From: Thermoanaerobacterium thermosulfurigenes
GTDB taxonomy: Bacteria > Bacillota > Thermoanaerobacteria > Thermoanaerobacterales > Thermoanaerobacteraceae
Assembly: GCF_051201035.1 (NCBI RefSeq)
Contig: NZ_JBPODR010000010.1
Location: 29,444-93,443, forward strand
Length of the DNA: 64,000 bases
Reading direction: 5' to 3'
A program made the position numbers and the translations under genes. Position 1 is the stretch's first letter. Each line of letters opens with the position of its first letter. The notes under the pieces are model-generated. The model had not been told where the DNA came from and did no database searches. It worked only from the letters and a program-made list of their open reading frames with translations. Below, piece after piece: positions 49,438-58,177 of this stretch.

Positions 49438-50605
49438 ACTCGAATGTGCCTTTTTTTACGATTTCATGGAATTTAATCATAAATTGGCCTTTTGCTATGA
49501 CTGATGAAATGTTTAAATTTTTGTCCAGAACTACCAAATCGGCATCAGAATTTTCTTTTATGCAGCCCTTTTTAGGGTATAGAAGAAGCACTTTGGCCAC
49601 ATTTTCAGTTATTATTTTTATGGCAGCTTCAAGTGGTAAGACACCATTTGCAATTATTTCTTTTAAATCTCTATAAAGCGTTAATGTACTGCCAACCATG
49701 ACTTTAATAAGCTTTTTGTTTTCATCAAATACAGGTATGCTTCCGTTGCTGTCAGAGCTCATGGTCACGTTATCTAACGGAAGATTGTTTTCTACAATTT
49801 TTCTTACTGCATCTATTGGTTTAAGTGCAGTTTTGGAGTTTTCATCAGGTTTTATATCTGATGTTAAGTCGATACGGCCTCCCATCTTTAAAAATTCCAT
49901 CGCTTGTGAAAAAAGATGACCATTTCTATTTACATGAGTTGGAATAAACTGTGTGATTGGTATTTCAGTATTTTTGACGATGTCTATAATAGGTGTAAGA
50001 CCTCTTATGCCATCGCCAACGTGCAAATGTACAATTCCTGGTTTATTTCCTAAGAGCCCACCAACTCTGGCTTCTGCTGCAAGTTTTGTAAGATCTTCTT
50101 CTGTTGGCTGAGCTGATCTGTGATCAGAAATGGCAATTTCGCCAGTGCCTAACACTTTATCAATTATCGCTACGTCAGATCTGACGCTATTAGTAAGTGT
50201 TCTCGTAGGAAGCTCATAAGCACCTGTGTATATATACGTGGTAAGGCCTTCTTCCTCCAATGCCCTTGCTTTTGCCAGCAATTCTGTCATGCTTCTTGTT
50301 ATGCCATCTGCACCTAAAAGTCCCACAACTGTTGTGATTCCAGCTTTTGTGAGTTCTGTTAGCTTTATCTCAGGGGTTCTTGTTGCAGGACCTCCTTCGC
50401 CACCGCCGCCTGCAATATGCACATGTTGATCAATAAAACCAGGCAGAATTATATGCCCGCTTAAGTCGATGGTTGAAAGTTCGGGAAGATCTCTTATATG
50501 GATGTCTTTCGCTATTTTGACAATCCTTTCGTTACATGTAAGTAAGTCCATTTTGCCGATGTATTTTGGTGCATAAACTTCTGCACCTTTTAATAATAAG
50601 AACAT
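49436..50605 (-). CDS. iadA: Beta-aspartyl (isoaspartyl) dipeptidase
   Basis: Zinc amidohydrolase that cleaves isoaspartyl dipeptides from damaged proteins. The roughly 389-residue protein has the metal motif FIDQHVHIAGGGGEGG, the VVGLLGADGITRS segment, further ligands in VHLHVGDG and PTHVNRN, and TMSSDSNGS containing the catalytic Asp. ATG at 50605 follows GAAGGTG; the GTG at 50614 lies inside that SD. It is divergent from the MocR regulator. Confidence 0.93.
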   Translation of the reverse strand: MFLLLKGAEVYAPKYIGKMDLLTCNERIVKIAKDIHIRDLPELSTIDLSGHIILPGFIDQHVHIAGGGGEGGPATRTPEIKLTELTKAGITTVVGLLGADGITRSMTELLAKARALEEEGLTTYIYTGAYELPTRTLTNSVRSDVAIIDKVLGTGEIAISDHRSAQPTEEDLTKLAAEARVGGLLGNKPGIVHLHVGDGIRGLTPIIDIVKNTEIPITQFIPTHVNRNGHLFSQAMEFLKMGGRIDLTSDIKPDENSKTALKPIDAVRKIVENNLPLDNVTMSSDSNGSIPVFDENKKLIKVMVGSTLTLYRDLKEIIANGVLPLEAAIKIITENVAKVLLLYPKKGCIKENSDADLVVLDKNLNISSVIAKGQFMIKFHEIVKKGTFE

Positions 50606-50712
50606 TTTTTTCACCTTCTATACAGTTTTTTTCTTGCAAATTAGTTTGTACAAAATCGTTATTATTTATGTTATCATTAAATTGTATCGAAACAAATTGA
50701 GAGGTGTTGAAG

Positions 50713-52146
50713 ATGGTGAATTTTTCAGTAGATAAAAATAAGACTACTCCACTTTATATACAGATTTTTAATCAATTTAAAAAATATATTGAAAATGGCA
50801 GCATCCCACCAGGTTACAAGTTGCCAACCATACGTTCATTAGCTAAAGAGTTGGGTGTAAACAATGTTACTGTCATAAATGCGTATAGGCTACTTGAGGC
50901 AAACGGGTATATAGAAAAAAGAGTCGGTAGTGGAACGTATGTATCTGAGACTGTTAGACAATCAGAAATGCCTATCGAAGACATAAAAGCTTTGGAACAT
51001 GGACAGATACTTGTAAATAAAAACATGATAAATTTTTCTTCATCGTCTCCAAACCCTGAGCTGTTTCCGGTTGAAGATTTTAAAGTAATTATAAACAAAG
51101 TTTTGGAGAGAGATGGTGGATACGCATTTGAATATCAAGATACAAAGGGATACATGCCACTTAGAAAAGTCATTGCAGAGTTCATAAAGAAAGATGAGGT
51201 AAGCATTGATTACGAAGATGTACAAATTATCTCAGGCGGACAACAGGGGATAGATGTTGTATCAAAAGCGTTGATAAATTTTGGTGATTGTGTTTTTGTT
51301 GAGTCACCTACGTATTCATGGGCCATAGCATCTTTTAAATCAAGAGGTGCTGAAATTGTGGATATAGAACTTGAGAATGATGGAATTAATGTATATATGT
51401 TGGAGGAGAAACTGAAGATTTTCAAACCAAAATTGATTTACACAATGCCGGTTTTTCAAAATCCAACAGGAATTTCGTACAGCGTGGAAAAGATGAAAAA
51501 ACTCATCGAGATTGCATACAAGTATGATACTTATATTGTGGAAGACGATTTTTCAAATGAGTTAAACTTCAGCAATAATAAGCATTTGCCATTAAAAGCC
51601 TATGACAAATACGATAGGGTAATATATATAAAAAGTTTTTCTAAGATATATATGCCGGGATTGAGATTAGGGTTTATATTATCTCCTAAAAATCTTATAA
51701 ATTCTTTTGCTGAAGCCAAATATGTTACAGATTTATCAACTTCCGGTTTGATGCAAAGAGCATTTGAGATCTATTTGAAAGAAGGAATGTGGAAAAAACA
51801 TGTAGAAGTATTTAAAAATACCATGAAGAATAGGTTTGATGAGATGAAACGTCTTTTGGCTGACAATAGCTATTTTGAGATTAATATTCCAGATGGAGGG
51901 TTTTATTTTTGGATAAAATTGAAAGAAAATATTTCTTCAAAAATGATATATTTAAAATGTATTGAAAGAAATGTTTCTATTGTTCCAGGAAGTATATTCT
52001 TTTCTAATAAAATAGATGATTCGCATATAAGATTAAGCTACGCGTCGTGTGAAGTAGATAAAATAAGAAAAGGCATACTAACTATTGAAGAAGTCATTAA
52101 AGATATTGATGATGCGGGAAATAGTGAATATATTCCAATCGTTTAA
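50713..52146 (+). CDS. MocR-type GntR/aminotransferase transcriptional regulator
   Basis: A 477-residue fusion of an N-terminal GntR winged helix (about residues 1-75, PLYIQIFNQFKKYIENG through EANGYIEKRVGSGTYV) with a fold-type I aminotransferase domain. The PLP Lys is in IYIKSFSKIYMPGLRLGFI (about residue 310). MocR proteins sense PLP or amino-acid adducts and often act on a neighbouring gene; here iadA is divergent. ATG 50713, 6 nt after GAGGTG. Ends in a terminator. Confidence 0.92.
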   Translation: MVNFSVDKNKTTPLYIQIFNQFKKYIENGSIPPGYKLPTIRSLAKELGVNNVTVINAYRLLEANGYIEKRVGSGTYVSETVRQSEMPIEDIKALEHGQILVNKNMINFSSSSPNPELFPVEDFKVIINKVLERDGGYAFEYQDTKGYMPLRKVIAEFIKKDEVSIDYEDVQIISGGQQGIDVVSKALINFGDCVFVESPTYSWAIASFKSRGAEIVDIELENDGINVYMLEEKLKIFKPKLIYTMPVFQNPTGISYSVEKMKKLIEIAYKYDTYIVEDDFSNELNFSNNKHLPLKAYDKYDRVIYIKSFSKIYMPGLRLGFILSPKNLINSFAEAKYVTDLSTSGLMQRAFEIYLKEGMWKKHVEVFKNTMKNRFDEMKRLLADNSYFEINIPDGGFYFWIKLKENISSKMIYLKCIERNVSIVPGSIFFSNKIDDSHIRLSYASCEVDKIRKGILTIEEVIKDIDDAGNSEYIPIV

Positions 52147-52168
52147 AAACGCTTTAATGCGTTTTTTT
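52145..52168 (+). terminator. Terminator after the MocR gene
   Basis: Stem AAAACGC / GCGTTTT with a TTTAAT loop and further T, overlapping the stop codon. Confidence 0.85.
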
Positions 52169-52231
52169 GAATTAAAAAAAAGCAACTACAAATAATAAAT
52201 ATGCAAAAATAACTGAGGAGGAGGTAAAAAT

Positions 52232-52414
52232 ATGGCATTAACTCAAAAAGAACTTGGATATATTTCGGATGAACTTGCATCAGAGCAATTGATAATAAAG
52301 AAGTATCAGACGGCTGTGAATCAAGTGACAGATCCACAGCTTAAAAATGTGTTTCAAAAAAATATAAATGTGCATCAAAATCATTACAACTCTTTATTAA
52401 ATTTATTGAAATAG
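52232..52414 (+). CDS. Small spore coat protein, CotF-like
   Basis: A 60-residue helical protein: MALTQKELGYISDELASEQ and DPQLKNVFQK..HQNHYNSLLNLL resemble the short clostridial coat proteins that pair with CotF. It has a ferritin-like two-helix pattern but no metal ligands I can assign. Strong SD GAGGAGGT. It lies 11 bp before the longer CotF-domain gene, so the two are surely cotranscribed in the mother cell during sporulation. Confidence 0.75.
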   Translation: MALTQKELGYISDELASEQLIIKKYQTAVNQVTDPQLKNVFQKNINVHQNHYNSLLNLLK

Positions 52415-52425
52415 GAGTGATATAG

Positions 52426-52959
52426 ATGGGTAGAAAAAGTGCAAAGGTAAATACTACTGCCATGAATTCAGCAGCTATGCCGGATATGTCAGGTGGCAGT
52501 ATTAGCAAACAGATAGATTCATATACAAATTCCAATTTAAAAAATGTGTCGACAAATGCTACTACAACTGGCAGCATAAATGCTACAGGTATGCCTAATG
52601 ATTATTCGCCGGTAGGTAGCATAAGCAGGGCGATCGACAATACCACGATGCAGAATCTAAACAGTGCAAGCGGTAAGAATCAAGCTTATACAGCGAGTTT
52701 ATCTCAAACTTCGCCGCTCACTGATAAAGACATAACTGCAGATTGTCTAAAGTCAGAAATATTGCTGCTACAATCTTACAACAGCGCTTGTATAGAAAGT
52801 GCAAATCAAAATGTATATTCCAACATCAAGAATATACTAAATGAAGAACACGATGTCCACTATGAGATATTCAATTTGATGAAACAAAAAGGGTGGTATC
52901 CTGTAAGCAATGCAAATCAACAGGATATTGTTAATACCAGAAATATGTTTCAAGGATAA
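52426..52959 (+). CDS. Spore coat protein with CotF domain
   Basis: A 177-residue protein. The N-terminal half is Asn/Ser/Thr/Met-rich low complexity with an internal repeat of the type GSISKQID / GSISRAID. The C-terminal half (about 97-177, LTDKDITADCLKSEILLLQSY..LNEEHDVHYEIFNLMKQKGWY) is a coat F domain. Second gene of a two-gene coat operon; a hairpin terminator follows. Confidence 0.82.
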   Translation: MGRKSAKVNTTAMNSAAMPDMSGGSISKQIDSYTNSNLKNVSTNATTTGSINATGMPNDYSPVGSISRAIDNTTMQNLNSASGKNQAYTASLSQTSPLTDKDITADCLKSEILLLQSYNSACIESANQNVYSNIKNILNEEHDVHYEIFNLMKQKGWYPVSNANQQDIVNTRNMFQG

Positions 52960-52990
52960 ATGAGGCCTTTATGGGCCTCATTTACTTTTG
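52958..52990 (+). terminator. Terminator after the coat protein operon
   Basis: Stem AAATGAGGCC / GGCCTCATTT with a 6-nt loop, followed by a modest T run (ACTTTTG). It starts at the stop codon. Confidence 0.7.
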
Positions 52991-53068
52991 TGGGAAATTT
53001 ATACGGTTGAAGATATATGCTTGCCAATGTTATCATATATATTGAAAATGCACAAGGGGGATTTTGGC

Positions 53069-54613
53069 ATGCATATAAAGAAATTTTTTGTTATGCTTAT
53101 AGCAGCTTTTATAGTTTTATCTTTGTTTTTATTTAATTTCGCTAAAACCAGCGCGTCAGCAAGAATTGTATATGCTTATGCGACACATGATTACGATGCA
53201 GATAATAGTTCTTACGATTCTTTTATACAAAATGAATCAAACATCAATTATGTAATAACGTTTACTTATGGGATTGACGAAAATGGTAATCTAAATGGTA
53301 CTGAAAATGATGTGATAAAAGATGAAGCAGTAAAAGATAATGTGACACCTCTTTTGCTTATTCACAACATGCGGGGAGGGACATTCGACAATAGCTTGAT
53401 ACATTCGGTTTTAACTAATGTATCTGCCAGAAATAATTTGATTGATAACATTGTAGGTGCAGTAAAAAGTGGAGGGTACAAAGGAGTTAATATTGATTTT
53501 GAAAATGTTGGATACAACGACAGACAAAACTACGACCAGTTTTTATCGGATTTGAAATCAAAATTGGCAGCAAGCAATTTGATGCTTACTGTTGCTATAC
53601 CTGCTATGACTGCGGACAGCCCATCGAGCTTTTGGGCGGGAGGATTTGATTATGCGGCAATATCCAAAGTAGCTGATAAAATTATTATAATGGCTTACGA
53701 TCAACATTGGTCTGGTGGAAGCAGCGGTCCGATTTGCTCGTTTGATTGGCTTCAAAATGTTACTAACTATGCTTTGTCTACAATTGATAAGGATAAAATA
53801 GTTATGGGGCTTCCGGCATATGGATATGATTGGTCTTCGGCTGGTACGACTTCTGTTACTGAAGATGATGTAAAAAATTTGATTGGCATGTACGGTGGCA
53901 ATGCCTTATGGAATAATGTATATAAAGAACCGTACTATATTTATTACAAAAATGGAGTAAAGCATACAGTATGGTTTGAAAATTCCTACAGTTTTAAGCT
54001 AAAATTAGATTATCTTTCATCAGTGGGGATAAACAGCATATCTTTCTGGAGGCTTGGTTACGAAAGCCAGGATTTTTGGGCAGCTATTGAAGGCAATACA
54101 GTTGATTATTTTGGAGACATATTTGCAAGCTGGGCGAGGGATGATATCAACGATATGGCGATGCTTAAATATGTCTCCGGGTATGGTGATGGTACATATA
54201 GACCTAATAATTACATAACAAGAGCAGAATTTGTTACATTGCTTTTAAGAGTAATGGGAATTAGTGAAGAGCCTGGTGAAGGATTTTGGGATACGCAGCA
54301 GAGTTTTGCAAGAGATGCCATAGCGACAGCGAAAAAACTTGGAATAGTAAGTGGTTACGACGATGGCAGCTTTAGGCCTAATAACTACATAACAAGAGAA
54401 GAAATCGCTGCTATAATTGCTAAAGCTTACGGTTACAAGCCGTATTCTAGTAGTTCATTTATTGATATAAACGACAGCTTCGCTAAATACGATATCATCG
54501 CTTTGTCAAATAGGGGGATTATATCTGGATACGATACATATCACTTTATGCCAAAAAATTTTGCGACGCGGGCAGAAGCTACAGCGATACTTCATAGACT
54601 TCTAAAAAAATAA
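53069..54613 (+). CDS. Secreted GH18 glycoside hydrolase with three SLH domains
   Basis: A 514-residue exported enzyme. The signal peptide runs to about ASA near residue 31. The GH18 domain (about 35-350) has the catalytic motif as GVNIDFENV, with the acid Glu in DFE, and IIIMAYDQHW as the later strand. Three SLH domains follow (ARDDINDMAMLKYVSGYGDGT.., FARDAIATAKKLGIVSGYDDGS.., DIIALSNRGIISGYDTYH..), which bind the cell-wall polymer. It resembles YdhD/YaaH-type spore or wall hydrolases, so action on peptidoglycan is as likely as on chitin. ATG 53069 is 7 nt after AAGGGGGA. Confidence 0.9.
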   Translation: MHIKKFFVMLIAAFIVLSLFLFNFAKTSASARIVYAYATHDYDADNSSYDSFIQNESNINYVITFTYGIDENGNLNGTENDVIKDEAVKDNVTPLLLIHNMRGGTFDNSLIHSVLTNVSARNNLIDNIVGAVKSGGYKGVNIDFENVGYNDRQNYDQFLSDLKSKLAASNLMLTVAIPAMTADSPSSFWAGGFDYAAISKVADKIIIMAYDQHWSGGSSGPICSFDWLQNVTNYALSTIDKDKIVMGLPAYGYDWSSAGTTSVTEDDVKNLIGMYGGNALWNNVYKEPYYIYYKNGVKHTVWFENSYSFKLKLDYLSSVGINSISFWRLGYESQDFWAAIEGNTVDYFGDIFASWARDDINDMAMLKYVSGYGDGTYRPNNYITRAEFVTLLLRVMGISEEPGEGFWDTQQSFARDAIATAKKLGIVSGYDDGSFRPNNYITREEIAAIIAKAYGYKPYSSSSFIDINDSFAKYDIIALSNRGIISGYDTYHFMPKNFATRAEATAILHRLLKK

Positions 54614-54634
54614 GGAGCTTTAGCTCCTTATTTT
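54608..54634. terminator. Terminator between the GH18-SLH gene and bactofilin
   Basis: TAAGGAGC / GCTCCTTA with loop TTTA, flanked by AAA and TTTT so that it works in both directions. The stop codons of both genes touch it. Confidence 0.88.
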
Positions 54635-55035
54635 ACATCTTTTTTCTTTTGTTGAGTTTCGGCATTCTTTTCTGCTTTTTTATTCATTTTGCATTTTCCA
54701 TCAAATATTGCGCCTTCGTCAATAATGAGATTTTGAACCTCTATGTCACCGTATACTTTTCCAGTGGATGTTATCTGCACTTGATTTTTTATTGTAAGAT
54801 TTCCGACTATCTCTCCTGAAACTGAAATATTGTCAGCTTTTACATCAGCTTCTATTTTTGAATTTTCACCGACAATTAAATTGCCTTCTACTTCAACTTT
54901 TCCAGTAACTAATCCGTCGATTCTCATAGTGCCCTGAGAAGAAATGTTTCCTTCTATTTTTGTGTTTTTGCCAATTATTGTATCGATCTTATCAGTATTT
55001 ACATCAAATGTATTAGCATCTTTTCTTTGAAACAT
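54628..55035 (-). CDS. Bactofilin family polymer-forming protein
   Basis: A cytoskeletal beta-helix protein of about 135 residues that self-assembles into filaments, often near the membrane. Repeats such as IIGKNTKIEGNISSQGTMRIDGLVTG and LIVGENSKIEADVKADNISVSGEIVG form the right-handed helix core, with a Lys-rich C-terminal tail. ATG 55035 follows AAAGGAGGTG. It lies downstream of, and in operon with, an M23 peptidase, a common pairing for localised wall remodelling. Confidence 0.92.
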   Translation of the reverse strand: MFQRKDANTFDVNTDKIDTIIGKNTKIEGNISSQGTMRIDGLVTGKVEVEGNLIVGENSKIEADVKADNISVSGEIVGNLTIKNQVQITSTGKVYGDIEVQNLIIDEGAIFDGKCKMNKKAEKNAETQQKKKDVK

Positions 55036-55072
55036 AGTACACCTCCTTTTGGGTTTTGGCAACTATCATACG

Positions 55073-55987
55073 TCACTTGGTAAGATATTTCATAGGATCG
55101 ACTGGATTGCCATTTAGCCTTATTTCAAAATGCACATGTGGCCCCGTGCTGCGACCTGTGCTACCTGATTTTGCTATGACATCACCCCTGTTTACAGTTT
55201 GTCCTACTCTTACTAACAGTTGAGAATTATGACCGTAAACAGAAGTGATTCCATAACCGTGATTTATCATGACTACATTTCCATATCCGGAAAGCCATCC
55301 TGCATAGGTTACAATGCCTTTGCCCGCCGCTTTAACAGGTGTACCGTATCCTACGGCAATGTCTATTCCAGGGTGAAACTCTGAGCTTTCTCCATAAGGG
55401 GATGTGCGACTTCCGAATGGTGATGTTATAGGTCCTACAACAGGATATGATGATGGCAGCGATGCGAGATAATCCAATCTTTTGCTTATATCATCTATCA
55501 GAGTTTTGTATTCATATGTTTTATTATCTATTTCGCTTGAAAGCTCATTTGTGGTTTTTTCATCTAAAGTTAAATCCCTTGAATCACGTGTTATGCCGCC
55601 ACGGCTCGTTTCTGGTGAACTTAGTCCTACCATTCGCCTGACTTTTTGCTCTAACTCGTCAAGACTTTTCATCTTGTCACTTAACTTCTTGGCATTATCA
55701 TTAAGCATGGCGATCTTTTTGCCTTGAGATTGGTTTAAGTCCTGCATTTCTGCTATTTTTTGATTTTTTTCTGCGATTATCTTGTCTTTTTCATGAACTG
55801 CGGCGTAAAGATATGCGTATTTTCCTGCAAAATAAAAAAAGGTTGAAAACAAGCCTATCAAAAGCACTGCCGCTGCAAATATATAAGCTTTTAAAGCAGA
55901 TCTTTTTATTTTAAAGCTTTTTATGTCTTTTTTAGAGTTTGGTACAACCATGATATTTATGTACTCATCTTTATTTTTTATATGCAT
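55073..55987 (-). CDS. M23 family metallopeptidase, membrane-anchored
   Basis: A 304-residue type II membrane protein. It has a basic N-terminus, a membrane segment (about 33-55), a coiled coil (about 65-115), then a LytM/M23 domain with zinc ligands in FHPGIDIAV (HxxxD) and GPHVHFE (HxH). The preceding SPFGSRTSPYG is typical. It is a likely peptidoglycan endopeptidase outside the membrane, with its N-terminus in the cytosol where the bactofilin product could contact it. The SD GGAGGTG is 12 nt from the ATG, longer than usual. Confidence 0.92.
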   Translation of the reverse strand: MHIKNKDEYINIMVVPNSKKDIKSFKIKRSALKAYIFAAAVLLIGLFSTFFYFAGKYAYLYAAVHEKDKIIAEKNQKIAEMQDLNQSQGKKIAMLNDNAKKLSDKMKSLDELEQKVRRMVGLSSPETSRGGITRDSRDLTLDEKTTNELSSEIDNKTYEYKTLIDDISKRLDYLASLPSSYPVVGPITSPFGSRTSPYGESSEFHPGIDIAVGYGTPVKAAGKGIVTYAGWLSGYGNVVMINHGYGITSVYGHNSQLLVRVGQTVNRGDVIAKSGSTGRSTGPHVHFEIRLNGNPVDPMKYLTK

Positions 55988-56162
55988 TTAATCCAGTAAC
56001 ACCTCCTTCATAAAATAGCCAATTAACTATATTCTACATAAAGTTCAAAATTCCTGCTATGATAATAAATTAACAATCAATTTGAGGGTTTTTAAAATTA
56101 GCGAAATATAGTTTTTTTGAATATTATGAGTACAAAATAAAAATTTCACAGGAGGTATTTGT

Positions 56163-57173
56163 ATGGCGACGATTATATACCCACCTACTATTAATTTTAA
56201 CTGGCTTTATCAGAGGCCACAGCAGCTATTGAGTCGTATGTCTGAAAGGAATTATACAGTTTACTACGTTAATAAATCTTTTGATGACAGCTACAATAGA
56301 GGAATAATAGAAGTAAGAAAAAATTTATACATTGTAAATGGTGTAGATATTGGTAGTGTAAAATTTAGAGAAATTCCTATAGTATGGATATCATATCCTC
56401 CAAATTACAATTTTCTAAAAATGTTCAAGAAAAAATATGTGATATTTGATTCTATAGATTATCCTTCAGAAGAATTTACAGAGTGGAAACTTAATTTTGA
56501 AGAAGTGCAGAAAGCTGCCAACATAGTATTTGCTTCATCTGAAAAACTATTTAATATAAATATTAAAGTCAATAAAAGGACATTTTTGCTGCCAAATGGT
56601 GCGGATTTTGATCATTTTAAGAAAGCAAGCAAAATTTTTTCAGAAAGACCTATTGATTTACCTGGTGATAAACCTATAGTTGGATATATAGGAGCATTGG
56701 CGACGTGGATAGCTTGGGACTTAGTGGATTATATTGCTTTAAAATGTCCTGAGTATAATTTCGTGTACATTGGTCCTAATTTGAATACAAAAAAAGTGCC
56801 TATTAGAAAGAATATTTTTTATTTGGGAGAGAAAAAATATGACGTCCTACCAAATTATTTACAGTATTTTGATGTGACTATAATTCCTTTTAAAGTTACA
56901 ACAATGACTGAAGGTGCCGATCCAATAAAAATGTATGAATATTTAAGCGCCGGAAAACAAATCGTTTCTTCCAAATTGCCATCTATCATAAAATGCGATG
57001 GCATTTACGTTGCCAATGATAAGGAAGAATTTGCATATTTGATAAAGAAAGCCATCGAAAATGTTAGCGTCGTGAAAAAAGAAAAGCTTATGGAAGTAGC
57101 GCGAGAAAATTCATGGGATAAAAGAGCAGAATACGCTGATAGAATTATAAGATATTATTTGGTATATAAATAA
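56163..57173 (+). CDS. Glycosyltransferase, GT-B type (TuaH-like)
   Basis: A 336-residue cytosolic glycosyltransferase. IIYPPTINFNWLYQRPQQLLSRM at the N-terminus and DPIKMYEYLSAGKQIVSSKLP near residue 260 match the family containing B. subtilis teichuronic-acid protein TuaH. The latter carries the nucleotide-sugar-binding Glu. VGYIGALATWIAWDLV marks the start of the second Rossmann domain. It stands alone with SD CAGGAGG. Donor and acceptor are unknown; a wall polysaccharide is plausible. Confidence 0.85.
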   Translation: MATIIYPPTINFNWLYQRPQQLLSRMSERNYTVYYVNKSFDDSYNRGIIEVRKNLYIVNGVDIGSVKFREIPIVWISYPPNYNFLKMFKKKYVIFDSIDYPSEEFTEWKLNFEEVQKAANIVFASSEKLFNINIKVNKRTFLLPNGADFDHFKKASKIFSERPIDLPGDKPIVGYIGALATWIAWDLVDYIALKCPEYNFVYIGPNLNTKKVPIRKNIFYLGEKKYDVLPNYLQYFDVTIIPFKVTTMTEGADPIKMYEYLSAGKQIVSSKLPSIIKCDGIYVANDKEEFAYLIKKAIENVSVVKKEKLMEVARENSWDKRAEYADRIIRYYLVYK

Positions 57174-57292
57174 ATTCGATTTGACTTATACACTTGTTAA
57201 AGATTAAATGAGGTAATAATCTTCGAGAAAAATATGATATAATTATTCAAAAGAGAAAAAAGTAGATACTAAGATATTTAGGAGTTGTTAGT

Positions 57293-57613
57293 TTGAAAGG
57301 TATTTTACTTGGTATAATTTTATCTTTTATTACTGTTATTGTTAATATTGCCTTAAATGGAATACATTCTACGTATGTAAGTTACAGCAATTATTTTTTT
57401 ATTGTCGGATGTATTGTGGGGCTTATTGGAGGTTTTTTGTACGTATCATATTGGTTTAACGATATGAGGACTATCAGTAGAATATTTAGAAACCTTGAAC
57501 TTCCTGAAAAAAGATATGATTTTATTTATATGACACAATGGGGAAAAGTGCTATTGATGGCAGCCGCGTTTTTAATGTTTTTATCGCTTTTAATAGTCCT
57601 CCTATGCGAATAA
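57293..57613 (+). CDS. Small membrane protein, 106 aa (DUF3899-like)
   Basis: Three hydrophobic helices (about residues 4-22, 32-52, 84-104) and a charged loop RNLELPEKRYDF. The layout resembles DUF3899 proteins, but I am not certain. TTG start at 57293 behind AGGAG. It precedes the ykuS-like gene and its tail is overlapped by an unconvincing upstream extension of that frame. Confidence 0.6.
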   Translation: MKGILLGIILSFITVIVNIALNGIHSTYVSYSNYFFIVGCIVGLIGGFLYVSYWFNDMRTISRIFRNLELPEKRYDFIYMTQWGKVLLMAAAFLMFLSLLIVLLCE

Positions 57614-57666
57614 AAAGGTACATTAAACTAATAATAATTATGTATTCGCTATTGGAGGTGTTTTTA

Positions 57667-57942
57667 ATGGGGAAAAAGATAGCCGTTGAAAGAGAGCTTT
57701 CAAATGTAAAAAGATACCTTACTGGTAAAGGATATAATGTAGTAAATCTTGAGCAAGATAGCAATTTAAGCGGTATTAACGTCAATGATTATGATGCAAT
57801 TGTAATAACAGGACAGCACAAAGACATGCTTGGATTTGAAAATACGTACACAAAATCGCCAATAATTGATGCAACTGGAATGACACCAGAAGACATAGAA
57901 AGTGCAATAAAAAGAAGTACAGGCGGTGATACAAATGGCTAA
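57667..57942 (+). CDS. YkuS family protein (UPF0180)
   Basis: A 91-residue cytosolic protein: MGKKIAVERELSNVKRYLTGKGY and NDYDAIVITGQHKDMLGFENT..PIIDATGMTPEDIE match UPF0180/YkuS. Function unknown. ATG 57667 sits behind TTGGAGGTG; the open frame back to 57538 runs over the preceding gene and has no SD. It overlaps the next small gene by 8 bp. Confidence 0.88.
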   Translation: MGKKIAVERELSNVKRYLTGKGYNVVNLEQDSNLSGINVNDYDAIVITGQHKDMLGFENTYTKSPIIDATGMTPEDIESAIKRSTGGDTNG

Positions 57943-58138
57943 CAGAGATCAGTTAAAAGCGGTAGGTGAAATGTGTCCTGATTTTAGCTATGATGATTCT
58001 TTAGGCAAGGCTTCAATGATGTCTATAGCAGACTCATCATCAAGAAGCTGTGAAATATGTACACATTGGGATTTAAAAAATCAAAAATGCAGGATAGACG
58101 TTTTTGATGATGTTCTTACGAGCCTTGATCAGACATAA
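57935..58138 (+). CDS. Small Cys-containing hypothetical protein, 67 aa
   Basis: Not recognised. Cysteines in MCPDF, SCEICTHW and KC could bind metal (CxxC plus a later C), but the pattern does not match a zinc ribbon or rubredoxin. ATG 57935, with GGCGGTG upstream, overlaps the end of the YkuS-like gene, so the two are translationally coupled. Its TAA is the first base pair block of an 18-bp terminator stem. Confidence 0.65.
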   Translation: MANRDQLKAVGEMCPDFSYDDSLGKASMMSIADSSSRSCEICTHWDLKNQKCRIDVFDDVLTSLDQT

Positions 58139-58177
58139 ATGATTAAAGAGAGGATTTGGCCTCTCTTTAATCATTTA
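58136..58177. terminator. 18-bp perfect bidirectional terminator over two convergent stop codons
   Basis: TAAATGATTAAAGAGAGG (58136-58153) and its exact complement (58160-58177) around a 6-nt loop. The stem includes the stop codons of both flanking genes. Confidence 0.88.

Noticed and set aside
49428..49676. Plus-strand open frames opposite iadA
   Set aside because: They are antisense shadows of iadA with no SD and no homologous features.
57538..57666. Extended N-terminus of the YkuS-like protein
   Set aside because: It overlaps the preceding gene in another frame and has no SD; ATG 57667 gives a family-typical length.
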